From contig PKRG01000014.1 in the NCBI GenBank assembly GCA_017577575.1, positions 1 through 61,253 of the forward strand: a stretch of 61,253 nucleotides of DNA, written 5' to 3'. How positions within the stretch are numbered: the first letter of the stretch is position 1; every line of letters begins with the position of its first letter. Positions 5,981 to 15,874 of this stretch are shown here, one piece after another. The translations under genes were made by a program, and so were the position numbers. The notes beneath the pieces are model-generated. The model did no database searches, was not told where the DNA came from, and saw nothing but the letters and a program-made list of their open reading frames with translations. Source of the DNA: Acidimicrobiia bacterium. GTDB taxonomy: Bacteria > Actinomycetota > Acidimicrobiia > Spongiisociales > ZC4RG35.

Positions 5981-8977
5981 TCAGAAGTCGGGACCTGCGA
6001 CATCCACTTCCGTTCGAGTCTCTGGGACTTCGCCGAACAGCGCGGCTGGCTCCAGGTCATCACTCGTGTCGGCTCTCACCGCTATCCACTGACGCCCTCG
6101 GGCCATCGAGCCTGCAGTCGGAATGGAGCCCGCCACTTCGATCGACAGTCGAGGAGCTTCCAACTGATCGGGCCACCACAGTCGGGACCGCCAATCGCGT
6201 CGGATGTCACTGCCTGCTAGGTAGAACGAGTCGAAGTAGCGAGCATCGATTCTCAGATCCGCTGGCAGGATCTCGTTCAGGTACTCGAGGAGCGACTGTT
6301 TCGTGTCGTCGGCGCCGACACGCTCGAAGTTCGACGCGTCGTCGAGCACCGACTTGAACGGATCGTCCTCTCCAACGACATCCAAAGACCGAGCCAACAC
6401 ATCGTCGTAACGGCCCGCGAACAGTTGGTCGGCCCAACGCCAACGCGCGGTCTTTTCCGGTCGCACTTCGAGGTCGTACACCGCGACAGTGTTGGGGTCC
6501 ATGTCTGGGGAGGTCACAGCGTCAGGAGTCGACGCGCCAACGACTATCGCCTCTTCCTGCCTGAACCCATCGACCGCTGCCCTGTATTGCTTCGACAGCC
6601 ATCCTCGCTCGGCAACGTGCGCTTTCGTGCGACGCTCGACTAGCCGGGCACCACGTTCGGAGACGACGAACTCGGCGGCATTCGCTTTCGCCAGTCCGAG
6701 GTCGTCGCCCACCCCGGCGGCCTGGTCGTCAGCGGGCCGGGGACGACCATAGGGGTACCAGAGCGTCCTCGTCAGCACAGCGGCGAGGCCGAGAAACTGC
6801 TCCTTCGCTGCCTCTGCGATTTGATCTCCGATGAGCGCGTCGTCGACCTGCTGAGCGAGTTGGCGGATGATGGCTCCGGCAGTGTTCAAACGTAAGCGTT
6901 CTCGCACTCTCCGCCAGGAGACATAGACGAGAACCACCGCCAAGATCAGGCCGAAGAAGGCGATGGACGGCCAGAGAAGCGAACGAATCTGGCTCGGTTC
7001 GGCCTTCGCATACCAGCCGTCGGGCTGCGCGACCGCACCCATGAGGAGTATCGACGCATACACGAGGACCGCGGCCACCGACAGGCGAGCCATACGGCCG
7101 AGTGTTGGAACGTCGTGCTGGAACCGGCCCAACGAAAACGCCTGCCCGAGCCCAATCCCTGTGACAGCCCCAGTGAGAACAGCGGCGTAGGTGGCAGGTT
7201 CCGTGCTCGGATACCCGAGCTGCGCCACGGCGAAGAGCACGAAGAATCCACCGGCGGCCGCTCCCAAGATCCCACCTGTCAAGACCCCGCTCCCTTTCAG
7301 GAGCTCCAGACGAACCGCCCGCCGGCGAGCTCGTTGCGCAGACGGCTCGTCGAGAGAATCCCTCGCGTGATTGTGGAAGAGAATCAGCAGGGCGACCGTC
7401 CCCACTGTGGCCAACGCGTAGACGATCGTCCGAACACCGTACGTGAGACCCGGAATGCCGAGGCCGCGGACTGCCCCCGAGAACAACAAGATCGAGATGA
7501 CGAGCGCAGCCAACCCGATCGCCCCTGCCATGTGCCATCCCGACAGCCCCGGTGGCCGATAGCGGTCCAGTTTCTCGATCTCGGCATCGAGAGTGTCCAT
7601 GAGACGCCTCATCGCCTTCCGGTTCGACTCGGCGATCCGATCGATGGTGGCGCCCAAACGGCCCAGTAGCGTCTCAGGTGATTCGCTCTCGGAGTCCTCC
7701 TCGATCGCCAGCGCCGTCTCTGTCAACGTTTCTTTCGGCTGGGGAGCGACACTGGCAGCGTCGGTGACGATGGCCCGACGACCGTGGATCTCGACAGGCT
7801 GGACCCCATGGGGTAGATCACCTCCGTCCGCTGCGCCGAGAACGAGTTGGCGGATGTCGCGCCATATCTCCTGAGGAACAGGCGGACCCCCCTGCAGGGC
7901 AAGCCTTCGCAATGCCTGGGACCGCAGATTTTCGACGACGGATTCGACGTCTGGGTCTCCAGGAGTGTTCCGCGAGCGGCGTTTGCCGCGCCACACGACC
8001 TCCACGACCGACGACTCGCCGACCAGATCCTGCATCGTGCGACCTGCCAGTTCTGATAGGTCCTCCAGCATCCCCTCGACGGCACGTCGGGGCAGGGCGA
8101 CGAGAAAGTCCTTCATCTCGCGGAGGACCAGAGCGAGCGTTTCACCGGGACCGAGGCGCCGACGGTCCACTTCAGGCTGCTCGAAGACATACCGGAGACC
8201 GTCGAAGAGGAACTCACTGCGTTCGTGCAGGTCCGAGATGGATGCTTTGGGTGAGGGGGCTTCGATGGTGCCCGGCGGAGTCGGTAGCCGGCCCTCGTGA
8301 TCCACGATCTGCTGGATCGGAAGAGCCGGCACCCGGGCTACCCGGAGATACGACCGGGCGAGCCGCACCTTCGGCTTGTCTCCGAATATCACCCCGGGCT
8401 GCAACTCTTCGACTAGCGGCGCCTCCATGCCACGGACGAGTCCGAGGTGGATCGCCAGCTCGAGCGCCACGTGCCGCGCGAACGCGTCGCCATCCTCCGG
8501 TCCCAGTGGCGCAGCGATCCGCGTGTCCGACCGTCGGTCCTCCGGAACCACGACGAGATTGGCGTTCACATCCGATCGAAAGAACCCTCCCGTCGCCTCG
8601 TGGATCTCTCCCCACCCCGGGAACCAGATCCGTGCCGCCACCACCGCGCTCCTGGAAGGCGCCAACGACCGCAGTTCGCGAGTGATGTTCTCGGCAACTA
8701 GCCCCACGTCGGAAGGACCGATTCCATCGCCCGCGGTAGCCACTCCGGCTACCCGGATGACCACCGCCTCTCTCTGACCGAGAGATGTGAAGAGCGGGAC
8801 CTCCTGTGCGCCTTGAGATGTGATCCAGTAGCCAACACGCAGATCGCCACCATCGGCCGCATCCGCGAACCAAAACGGTTCGATCAATCCGTTCGCGATC
8901 AAGGAGCTGGCGAAGTTCAGAGCCCGCCGAACGGGTCCCTGGCCGTCACCGACGATCAGTACAGACGCTCTCGTCAT
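5981..8977 (-). CDS. Large six-helix membrane protein, last gene of the tubulin/VWA operon
   Basis: This 998-aa protein is not assignable to a named family. Residues 1-470 are soluble, starting SVLIVGDGQGPVRRALNFAS, an alpha/beta-looking segment. A coiled, acidic linker (EEDSESESPETLLGRLG...DAEIEKLDRYRPP, about 430-480) leads to six hydrophobic helices near 482-505, 516-536, 566-588, 596-612, 631-649 and 666-689. About 690-998 is again soluble, with ARWRWADQLFAGRYDDVLAR and LEYLNEILPADLRIDARYFDS. Its ATG shares one base with the TGA of the tubulin-like gene (TGATG), so the two are translationally coupled. It is probably the membrane partner or effector of the GTPase; that is inference from coupling only. 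Confidence 0.75.
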   Translation of the reverse strand: MTRASVLIVGDGQGPVRRALNFASSLIANGLIEPFWFADAADGGDLRVGYWITSQGAQEVPLFTSLGQREAVVIRVAGVATAGDGIGPSDVGLVAENITRELRSLAPSRSAVVAARIWFPGWGEIHEATGGFFRSDVNANLVVVPEDRRSDTRIAAPLGPEDGDAFARHVALELAIHLGLVRGMEAPLVEELQPGVIFGDKPKVRLARSYLRVARVPALPIQQIVDHEGRLPTPPGTIEAPSPKASISDLHERSEFLFDGLRYVFEQPEVDRRRLGPGETLALVLREMKDFLVALPRRAVEGMLEDLSELAGRTMQDLVGESSVVEVVWRGKRRSRNTPGDPDVESVVENLRSQALRRLALQGGPPVPQEIWRDIRQLVLGAADGGDLPHGVQPVEIHGRRAIVTDAASVAPQPKETLTETALAIEEDSESESPETLLGRLGATIDRIAESNRKAMRRLMDTLDAEIEKLDRYRPPGLSGWHMAGAIGLAALVISILLFSGAVRGLGIPGLTYGVRTIVYALATVGTVALLILFHNHARDSLDEPSAQRARRRAVRLELLKGSGVLTGGILGAAAGGFFVLFAVAQLGYPSTEPATYAAVLTGAVTGIGLGQAFSLGRFQHDVPTLGRMARLSVAAVLVYASILLMGAVAQPDGWYAKAEPSQIRSLLWPSIAFFGLILAVVLVYVSWRRVRERLRLNTAGAIIRQLAQQVDDALIGDQIAEAAKEQFLGLAAVLTRTLWYPYGRPRPADDQAAGVGDDLGLAKANAAEFVVSERGARLVERRTKAHVAERGWLSKQYRAAVDGFRQEEAIVVGASTPDAVTSPDMDPNTVAVYDLEVRPEKTARWRWADQLFAGRYDDVLARSLDVVGEDDPFKSVLDDASNFERVGADDTKQSLLEYLNEILPADLRIDARYFDSFYLAGSDIRRDWRSRLWWPDQLEAPRLSIEVAGSIPTAGSMARGRQWIAVRADTSDDLEPAALFGEVPETRTEVDVAGPDF

Positions 8978-11900
8978 CAGAAGCTAGGCACGACAGACCT
9001 GGCCCGGTCACTGAGGGCGTTGGCGAGTCGATGCAGCTCCTCCTGAATCAGAGAAGCCACACCGAGCCACGCATTCTCCGGACCGAGACGACCCTCTTCG
9101 ATCTCCGGGCGGGCGTGTTCGGCGTACTGCTCCATGACGGTCCGCGCCAGCCCGGCGAGGCGCTCAGCTCGAGCCGTGTCCGAATCTGCCTGGATCTCCG
9201 CCGGAACAGTGGGCACCCTTCCATGCACCGTCCCCGAAGAGATCCATTCCTCGAGAACAGCACTGAGGCCGTTGAACTCTCCGACCGCGGCTCCGATCGA
9301 TCCGGGGACTCTCCCCATTTCCAGGATGTCGCCGTATATGCGGAGCATCTCTTCGGCCCGGCCGATCTCGGCGGCGTAGGGGATGCCGAGAGCGAGGCTC
9401 TCGAGGAAAGCTCCCAGCTGTCGAGGCTTGTTGTTCCCAGGATTGTCGACGAGAGGTGGTGATTCGACTGTACGCGACCCCGAGCTCAGTCGAACAACTG
9501 TCTTTCCATCCACCACGCGGACGTCGATCAGGCCGAGGAACCTCCCTATGAACCATCCTCGGATCAGCGCACGAATCATCGGCATAGGAAGCGGGATGGC
9601 ATTGGCCAACGGCCGGCTTCGCCGCCACTTCCAGAAGTCCCGCATCTTGCCGGTCTGGAGGGCGTCGTTGTACCCGGCCGCGATGGGCTCGGTGATCGAC
9701 TCGAACACCGCCGGGTGGAGTGCGCCGTCGAGCATGCTGTAGATCGAGATCCGCTTGACTCGTTCGTCTTGGGTGACGTTCGAGTACTCGCCTTTCCGTT
9801 CGCTCTCGACGTGTTGGTCTAGGAACTCGATGACCCAAGACTCCAGCCGGTGGTTCTTCAACGGGATCTCACCAGCCACTACGTGCTCGCGCAGTTGCTT
9901 TCCGTGAACCCTCGACAGGAGGACCGGATCGATGTTGACGAGCGGCTTTGCGGCCTCGAAGGCAGAAGCGAGGGCTCGCTGGAATGCTCGCTCCCTCTCT
10001 GCGGCCTCTTCCGGCGAGATCGTCGGCCCGGGTTCCCGCAGATACCCGCGGAGACCCAGCGAGAGGAAATCGTCGAAAGGCGACCCTTCCCGGGTGAGCC
10101 AAGCCCGGGCACGAAGGACGACGTCGTCGCGACCGACGTGGAGCTTGAAGCGCGCTGGCCGGTCGGGCTCGCCACCTAGGAGTATCGCCTCGTTCGGTTG
10201 CCATTCGTCGACGATCTCGAACAGCGGCTTCACCAACCGAGCGAGCCTGCGGTCCGAGATCTCTGCTCGTTCGAGGAACGCTCCGGTGACGACCTGTCTG
10301 CGGATCTCACGCCAGCGAGCGGCGGTCGTGTCGAAATCCCGGCCGAGCGTCGATGTGACGAGCCACTCGAAGCGGCGCGGGAACGTCTCCGGCTCGAGGA
10401 CCAGAGAAACGGTCTTGCCGGGTATGAGATCGTCTGGCACGGCCTGGTCCCGTTCGGGGGCATGGCGGGGCCATCCGTCGACGGGCGTTGCTTCGACGTC
10501 AGCTGGGTCGAGCCGACGTTCCAGGTCGCCCAACGCGAGACGAATCGCCTCGATCAGCGGGTCGATCACCGACCGAGAGAAGTCGGCCAGCATCTCTCTC
10601 GCGATGAACCGCACCTTCTCTTCCATGCGGTGCCAGACCAACGTTTCGATCGCGCTAGCGCACGCCTGGCCGATCGCGTCGTGTTCCGAGCCCACCTGAC
10701 CCGACAATTCACCGAATGCCGCTTGGACGTTGGACCGAACGTGAGAGGCGAGTGTTTCGAACTCGCGGCGTTCCTGCTCCAGTTCGTCGACCACCCAGCG
10801 GATCTCGTCCCGCGTCCTGTGCAATAGGTCCCGGGCAACCGGCAGGCCCCACTCGGCGACGATTTCCCCCACCTCCTCCGTGAGACGGCCGACGATGTTG
10901 CGACTCCACTCCCGAGCCCGCTCTCGCAGAGTGGCGTCGTATCGTTCGTTCTCGCCCGGGGCGAGGATCTCCGCTTGCGTGACGATCTCGTCCACCCAGT
11001 CGTCGACCCGCGCCTTGGTCCCCATGGATTCCGTGACGAGATCGAACACCTGCCGGGCGAGGTCACCAGTGATCCGCTGGCGCTGCTCGACAGGTAGGGC
11101 GATGGCGTCCAGGACTTGGTTGTTGTCGGGGCCCCGCTCGTTGATCCCGACCGTGTTGAGGAAGCCGGTGAGACGGTCGTCGGCGATGGACGCCGAGATC
11201 GCCTCTGGGGTCATGCCTTCGTAGCGTTCCTGACCCTCTGTGCGAATCAGATGACCCCGAACCAGCGTTTCGACAGCGTCTCGGGTGATTCGTCTCTCCG
11301 AGTAGGCCCGGAACCGGTCGACTCCCAAGTCGACCTCGGCATAGCCGAGACCCTGGAGCAAGCCTTTGTAGGGCGGCTCCATCAAGAGATGGCGCGGACC
11401 TCCAGCGTCCGGATACGTAGCGGCAGCAGCAGCCCAGTTGGCGGCGGTGTAGACGACGAAGTCGTCCTGGACCTTCGGATCGGTCATCACCGCGGCGAGA
11501 CAGCGGCCCATCACCCTGTAGACCTCGGTCTGGTCACCGAACACGACCCCGCTGGTGTTGGCGTGCCCGACGAGGAAGGGAAACGCCGGCCCGCTGCGCC
11601 CGATTTCTCTCTCCTCGCCCGACACTTCGACACTGCCCGACGCGTAGATGCCGTTCACGAGTTCCGCGAGGGCGGCCGCAGCATTGGGATGGATCCCTGC
11701 TTTGGCTCCAGAGGCGAGCGATTGGAACACGTCGGCCGCGTAGAGGATTCCGAAGGACATGTCGAGCCACTGCTCGCCCATGGCACGGAGCATGTCGGTG
11801 ACATCCATGAAGATGCCCGCCCCTGTACCTCCAGCGAGCGACGAGATGACCATCGCCACTGGGTCACCCGGCTTCGTGTAGACCCCATTCGACTCGTGAG

Positions 11901-12366
11901 CCTTGCTCGCGAGATCTTGGAGCTCGCCGATGGCTTCCGTGGACCGCAGCGCTGTGATCTTGGCGTTGACCGCCTCTTGGATTCGAGTGCGTTGATCCAG
12001 ACCGAGTATCCGCCCGACAGCTCGGAACTGGCCGGCCCCGTAGGCGATCGGGACGTGCATGTAGGCAGGGTCGACCCACCAGCCCTCGAAGGAGTGGTTG
12101 TTGCCCCGGAGACGGTCCATGACAGTGGCGAACGGAACGCCGTCCTGATAGAGCGACAAGTACTCGCTGGGTGGCAACAGGTCGGGGCTCCCGGGCAACA
12201 CGGGAGAGTCCTGCACCTGGGGGGTGTCTATGTGGAGGAACTGCCACGCATGAGGGAACCCTCGGTCCCAGCCGATCTCAGTCAGCCACTCGCTGAGCGA
12301 TTGCTTGAGATATCGGATGGTCTTTCCGCCAGATCCTCCGAGGCCGATGATCAGGAACGGTCGCAT
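8977..12366 (-). CDS. Tubulin-like GTPase (Tubulin_2 / PF13809 type), 1129 aa
   Basis: The N-terminus MRPFLIIGLGGSGGKTIRYL is the first nucleotide-binding loop of the bacterial tubulin-like family, and SSLAGGTGAGIFMDV near residue 178 is the tubulin/FtsZ G-box (GGTG-A/S-G). AGQFRAVGRILGLD and LYAADVFQSLASG are further core blocks. The remaining 800 or so residues are mostly helical, with AEEAAERERAFQRALASAFE-like stretches, and lack transmembrane segments. At 1129 aa it is far larger than FtsZ (about 380). ATG 12366 lies 3 bases after the VWA gene stop with AAGGAG upstream. GTP binding and filament formation are predicted from family, not shown. It is the centre of a five-gene coupled operon. 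Confidence 0.85.
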   Translation of the reverse strand: MRPFLIIGLGGSGGKTIRYLKQSLSEWLTEIGWDRGFPHAWQFLHIDTPQVQDSPVLPGSPDLLPPSEYLSLYQDGVPFATVMDRLRGNNHSFEGWWVDPAYMHVPIAYGAGQFRAVGRILGLDQRTRIQEAVNAKITALRSTEAIGELQDLASKAHESNGVYTKPGDPVAMVISSLAGGTGAGIFMDVTDMLRAMGEQWLDMSFGILYAADVFQSLASGAKAGIHPNAAAALAELVNGIYASGSVEVSGEEREIGRSGPAFPFLVGHANTSGVVFGDQTEVYRVMGRCLAAVMTDPKVQDDFVVYTAANWAAAAATYPDAGGPRHLLMEPPYKGLLQGLGYAEVDLGVDRFRAYSERRITRDAVETLVRGHLIRTEGQERYEGMTPEAISASIADDRLTGFLNTVGINERGPDNNQVLDAIALPVEQRQRITGDLARQVFDLVTESMGTKARVDDWVDEIVTQAEILAPGENERYDATLRERAREWSRNIVGRLTEEVGEIVAEWGLPVARDLLHRTRDEIRWVVDELEQERREFETLASHVRSNVQAAFGELSGQVGSEHDAIGQACASAIETLVWHRMEEKVRFIAREMLADFSRSVIDPLIEAIRLALGDLERRLDPADVEATPVDGWPRHAPERDQAVPDDLIPGKTVSLVLEPETFPRRFEWLVTSTLGRDFDTTAARWREIRRQVVTGAFLERAEISDRRLARLVKPLFEIVDEWQPNEAILLGGEPDRPARFKLHVGRDDVVLRARAWLTREGSPFDDFLSLGLRGYLREPGPTISPEEAAERERAFQRALASAFEAAKPLVNIDPVLLSRVHGKQLREHVVAGEIPLKNHRLESWVIEFLDQHVESERKGEYSNVTQDERVKRISIYSMLDGALHPAVFESITEPIAAGYNDALQTGKMRDFWKWRRSRPLANAIPLPMPMIRALIRGWFIGRFLGLIDVRVVDGKTVVRLSSGSRTVESPPLVDNPGNNKPRQLGAFLESLALGIPYAAEIGRAEEMLRIYGDILEMGRVPGSIGAAVGEFNGLSAVLEEWISSGTVHGRVPTVPAEIQADSDTARAERLAGLARTVMEQYAEHARPEIEEGRLGPENAWLGVASLIQEELHRLANALSDRARSVVPSF

Positions 12367-12369
12367 GGT

Positions 12370-14730
12370 TCAGGTCACTCCTTCTTGGACATTTCGATTT
12401 CGAGCTTCCTCGAGTCGAACTCGCATTCGCTCGAGCGACTCATTGAGCTGGGCGGCCGTGACGCGGCTCGCGACCTCTCCCCGGTGCCGGCTGAGGTCGA
12501 CGAGGACGACGCCACTTAGGTTCTGTTGGTCGCCGTTGGCGATCCGGGACAATTGAGCGTTGGAAATCGACAACGCCGTCAGCGGCCCGCTGGCATCCGA
12601 CGGCCGTGCTCTCACTGTGCGTTCTCCGAGGACTGCTTGCCGGGTGACGCCACGACCCGAGTCCAGGAGGACACGATCCGACGCCATCGATGCGACGGCG
12701 TAGGGCACTTTCCACGGCGCAAGCGGGACTCGCCGCTGTATGCGCAAAGCACCTGCTCGGAGCTCCGCCGGCGTCCGACGCGGCTTCTTCAGCTCAGCGT
12801 CGGAGGGAGGCGCAACCAGCTCCAGACGGAGCGAACCCCCCTCCGGCTGATGCACACGACAGCTGAACTCGGCGAACCTCACGTTCTGACGGCTCGGATC
12901 AGGAATCCGAGAGACGAGGCGGTTGATCCCGTACATCACTGCCCAAATGACGAACAGGAGAGCGACGATCAGAGCGACGACGATCGAACCGACCAGCAGG
13001 GTGTTGGCCTTCGGCGTCACGTCCAGATCGATCGTGAGGACTCCGGCCATCTGCCGGTCGGGGCGGTCAGCGGGACTCGATACCGTCTCGAACTGGACCG
13101 GTCCGTTCGCGAAGACCTGGTCTGAGAACTGCAGGACGATCTCGTGATCGGAGACCTCTCCGGCCTCGACTCGGATGCATCGACCTTTCCCGTCGATAGA
13201 CGCCTGCACGTCAGCGACACCTCCAGCTGGTGCCGGTACGCGGTCTTCGACCAAGCAGAGCTCTCCGCCATCCCGTCCGTCTATGCGCACCTCGGCTCGG
13301 AACGGCCCGATGCCTTCACCGATCACCGCTTCGGGCTGATCGAGGATCTCTGGTGCGTTGAGTTGCTCGTTGACGAGAAACGTGATCGTCTCGGTAGTCG
13401 GCGGCACCCGATCGGCTTCAGCCGTCGCCGTTAGTGAGTGTTCTCCGGCTGGCGGTAGCTCGGGGATGGTCAAGATCCATCCGTCGTCTGTTCGCTCCAC
13501 TCGCGCGTCAGACGAGAGCTCGAAGAGGCCGATCTCGCCTTCAGTCAGGGCACCGTGTGGGCCGGCGAGGACCGCCTCGAACTCGCCCTCTTCCCCTTCA
13601 GTGAGCGTGGGTGTGATCTGATGTAGCTGGAGGGAAGGAGCCTCGAAGGTACCGAAGACGCAGGCTTCCTGGACACCATCGATGTGGACTTCGAACGCCC
13701 CAGAGGTCGGCCGGAGGGAGATCTCGGAGGTACCGGACGTCTCGTCAGCCACAGCATCTGCCTCCATCCCCGTAGACGAGCCGACTCCGGGCGCGCTCCC
13801 GGCCTCACCTCGGGCGATGATCAGCAGGTCAGACAGGAGGGACGCCGGTACTCCTGCTGTGGCGAGATCTGCGCTCGTGACAGTCAGCGCCCCTGCGACA
13901 GGAGGAGGCAGCTCCAACGCCTCCGATCCTTGCTGAGCGAGACACGCCATCCGAAACGGCAATTCGTCGGCGCTCGACACACTTTCGAATGAACCGGTGC
14001 CGGCGCCACAGTCTCGACTCCGGTCGCCGCCTAGTCCGCGAAGAACTGAGGAGCTGGCCGAGTCCATCTGCTGTCCATCGCCAAGGAGCATCACCCGAGT
14101 CGACACCTCGAGGCGAGCGAGTGTCTCGGCGAAGCCTTCCGGGCCACAGATGAGGTCCGGCATCATCGCCTCGACATCGGCGTAGTTGCTGACGGTCACC
14201 GGCTCGTCGACGTAGAACCTCTCGAGGCCATCGCCGAGGTATCCCGCGTCGAGGTCGTGCTCCCCGTCCGTGAACCAGAACAACGTCCGACACGTCGCCC
14301 CGGACGACTCACTGAACGCGTGGGATGCTTCCCGCAGCGCGTACACGTAGTCGGTGTGGTTGGAATCGTCCTTCGAAGCGAAGTCCTCGGTGATGCGGAG
14401 GACATCCTCGACGGAGTTTTCGTCCAGTGTCATCCAGTCGGTCGAGGTGGCTTCCTCTCCGAAGCCTGCCACCGCGATCCGCACCTCCTGGACCCGAGAT
14501 GCGATCGATGCGTAAGCCCGGACCACCGACTTTGCGCCAGCGATCCGCTGGTCGTTGCTGTCGGTCCGGCGCAGCGATGCGGACTGATCCAGCAGCAATA
14601 CGACCTCGATTACCGTGGACTCACCGATTGGACAGTCCGCGACCTCGACCTGTTGAGCGTCGGCCCGTTGCCCGGGCAAGCCCGGGGCAACCAACAGAGC
14701 AAGCAGCAGAACCACCACGAGGCGCCTCAA
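12370..14730 (-). CDS. Exported VWA-domain membrane protein of the tubulin operon
   Basis: This 786-aa protein starts with a signal peptide (RRLVVVLLLALLVAPGLPG...ADAQ), then a von Willebrand factor A domain from about residue 40 with the MIDAS motif LDQSASL (DxSxS) and later LFWFTDGEHDLDAGYLGDG. Beta-rich, Ig-like segments follow, then one membrane helix near 580-603 and a basic cytoplasmic tail of about 180 residues ending ERMRVRLEEARNRNVQ. I chose the TTG at 14730: it overlaps the upstream TGA as TTGA and has AGGAGG six bases before it. The protein probably presents a metal-dependent adhesion domain outside and couples through the tail to the tubulin-like GTPase encoded 3 bases downstream; that link is inferred. 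Confidence 0.82.
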   Translation of the reverse strand: MRRLVVVLLLALLVAPGLPGQRADAQQVEVADCPIGESTVIEVVLLLDQSASLRRTDSNDQRIAGAKSVVRAYASIASRVQEVRIAVAGFGEEATSTDWMTLDENSVEDVLRITEDFASKDDSNHTDYVYALREASHAFSESSGATCRTLFWFTDGEHDLDAGYLGDGLERFYVDEPVTVSNYADVEAMMPDLICGPEGFAETLARLEVSTRVMLLGDGQQMDSASSSVLRGLGGDRSRDCGAGTGSFESVSSADELPFRMACLAQQGSEALELPPPVAGALTVTSADLATAGVPASLLSDLLIIARGEAGSAPGVGSSTGMEADAVADETSGTSEISLRPTSGAFEVHIDGVQEACVFGTFEAPSLQLHQITPTLTEGEEGEFEAVLAGPHGALTEGEIGLFELSSDARVERTDDGWILTIPELPPAGEHSLTATAEADRVPPTTETITFLVNEQLNAPEILDQPEAVIGEGIGPFRAEVRIDGRDGGELCLVEDRVPAPAGGVADVQASIDGKGRCIRVEAGEVSDHEIVLQFSDQVFANGPVQFETVSSPADRPDRQMAGVLTIDLDVTPKANTLLVGSIVVALIVALLFVIWAVMYGINRLVSRIPDPSRQNVRFAEFSCRVHQPEGGSLRLELVAPPSDAELKKPRRTPAELRAGALRIQRRVPLAPWKVPYAVASMASDRVLLDSGRGVTRQAVLGERTVRARPSDASGPLTALSISNAQLSRIANGDQQNLSGVVLVDLSRHRGEVASRVTAAQLNESLERMRVRLEEARNRNVQEGVT

Positions 14731-15161
14731 ATCGCGCCTCCTGTCCACAGTCGCGCGATGAAGAAAGCCAGCCTCAGCCCGTGCCAGCCGACCGTGACGC
14801 CGAGGGCGACGAAGAGCGAAACGACCCCGAGGAGCGTCGGCCGCCAAACCGGCTCGTGCCACGCGCGTCCAGCCGCCGCCTTTTCGTAACGGAAGAATCC
14901 GAATGCCGGAACGACGACGAGTAGCGCCACCGTCAAACCGGCGACCGCCCGAACGGTGGCGTTCGTGGTCTCAGGACTCAGATGGACTGGCTGGCCGAGC
15001 CCGAGCACGACGGTGCCAACCATTCCGAGCACCAACGAAACCAGCGCGACGTAGAACCGTCTCGTTCCCCCGGCACGACGGCTCCTCCTGGGTCCCGCCG
15101 CCTTTGGAACACCCGCCGACGGCGTGCCTGGCTCTCGGCCGGGAATCGGGACATGCGTCAT
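14727..15161 (-). CDS. Three-helix membrane protein of the tubulin/VWA operon
   Basis: This 144-aa protein has a Pro/Arg-rich cytoplasmic N-terminus (about 35 residues) and three hydrophobic helices: FYVALVSLVLGMVGTVVLGL, VAGLTVALLVVVPAFGFF and TLLGVVSLFVALGVTVGW. Its ATG overlaps the stop of the preceding gene (ATGA) and its own stop overlaps the TTG of the VWA gene (TTGA), so it sits inside a translational-coupling chain. No family is recognised. The context suggests a small membrane subunit of the same complex. Confidence 0.75.
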   Translation of the reverse strand: MTHVPIPGREPGTPSAGVPKAAGPRRSRRAGGTRRFYVALVSLVLGMVGTVVLGLGQPVHLSPETTNATVRAVAGLTVALLVVVPAFGFFRYEKAAAGRAWHEPVWRPTLLGVVSLFVALGVTVGWHGLRLAFFIARLWTGGAI

Positions 15162-15607
15162 GCCGGAGGCCCTCCGGCCGTGGTGACCGATCGGTGGGGT
15201 GTCGAGACAGGGCCACCGAGCCCATGTCTCCCAGGGAGGAATCCGCAGTATCCAGGTGCCGGCGCTAGTGCCCGATCGAGCTGCGCAATACGCCGCTGAT
15301 AGGGGAGAGCCGAGAATCCGATCTCGGCGCCCGGCCCGCCTCCTTCGCCTGTAGCCAGGACGTCCTCGACATCGGCATCGATGGCGCTGACGCGCAGATC
15401 GACGCGCAGGTCGCGGAAGCGAGCACCGTGGGAGAAGAGAAGAAGGTCTCTCTCCTCAGCCTCAGCACGCCGCCCAATCAGAACGTGGGCCACGGCCTCC
15501 CTGGTCCCCCCTGGTTGTCCCCCACTGGCTAGTGGGATCATCCGCTCGACAACGTATATGACAGGTGTGACGAGATTTCCTCTCCATCGGCGGCTTACCG
15601 CCCTCAC
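15158..15607 (-). CDS. Hypothetical soluble protein, first gene of the tubulin/VWA operon
   Basis: This 149-aa protein has no recognised family. The core, from TPVIYVVERMIPLASGG to YQRRIAQLDRALAPAPGY, mixes beta-like strands and a basic helix and has no membrane segment or signal peptide. The C-terminus (GGPVSTPHRSVTTAGGPPA) is low complexity. The start is uncertain: GTG 15607 was used, but no good ribosome site is visible and an internal ATG (MIPLASGG) would shorten it by 22 residues. Its stop overlaps the next ATG as ATGA, which supports it being a real translated gene. It may be a regulator or adaptor of the operon. Confidence 0.55.
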   Translation of the reverse strand: MRAVSRRWRGNLVTPVIYVVERMIPLASGGQPGGTREAVAHVLIGRRAEAEERDLLLFSHGARFRDLRVDLRVSAIDADVEDVLATGEGGGPGAEIGFSALPYQRRIAQLDRALAPAPGYCGFLPGRHGLGGPVSTPHRSVTTAGGPPA

Positions 15608-15874
15608 TCACACCTGATCGACCTCGACACGACATCACTCAATCGACGAGATCGCACAGGTGTTGCGCCGGAAGCGCCTCCCTGTTGGCGAGTGCAAGCA
15701 TACGGAGCGCCCTCTGGAGGGGGATGGTTCGGCAGTCCCAAATCGCCACGGGACTCTGCTCGGGCCAATCGACCGAAGTGGATCACCACACAGCGGGTAG
15801 CCCCGACCCTCGATGTGCGCGGCTGTCGTCCCGCGCCACGAGCCACACCGAGGACAGATGCGGCACGCTGGCGG
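15608..15874. other. Intergenic segment that should hold the tubulin-operon promoter
   Basis: These 267 bases lie upstream of the five-gene operon and downstream of the ATPase-partner gene, all on the minus strand. No convincing gene is present. One minus-strand frame ends WDCRTIPLQRALRMLALANR...DLVD before a TGA near 15640 and could be the tail of a lost gene. I could not identify a confident -35/-10 pair. Confidence 0.4.
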
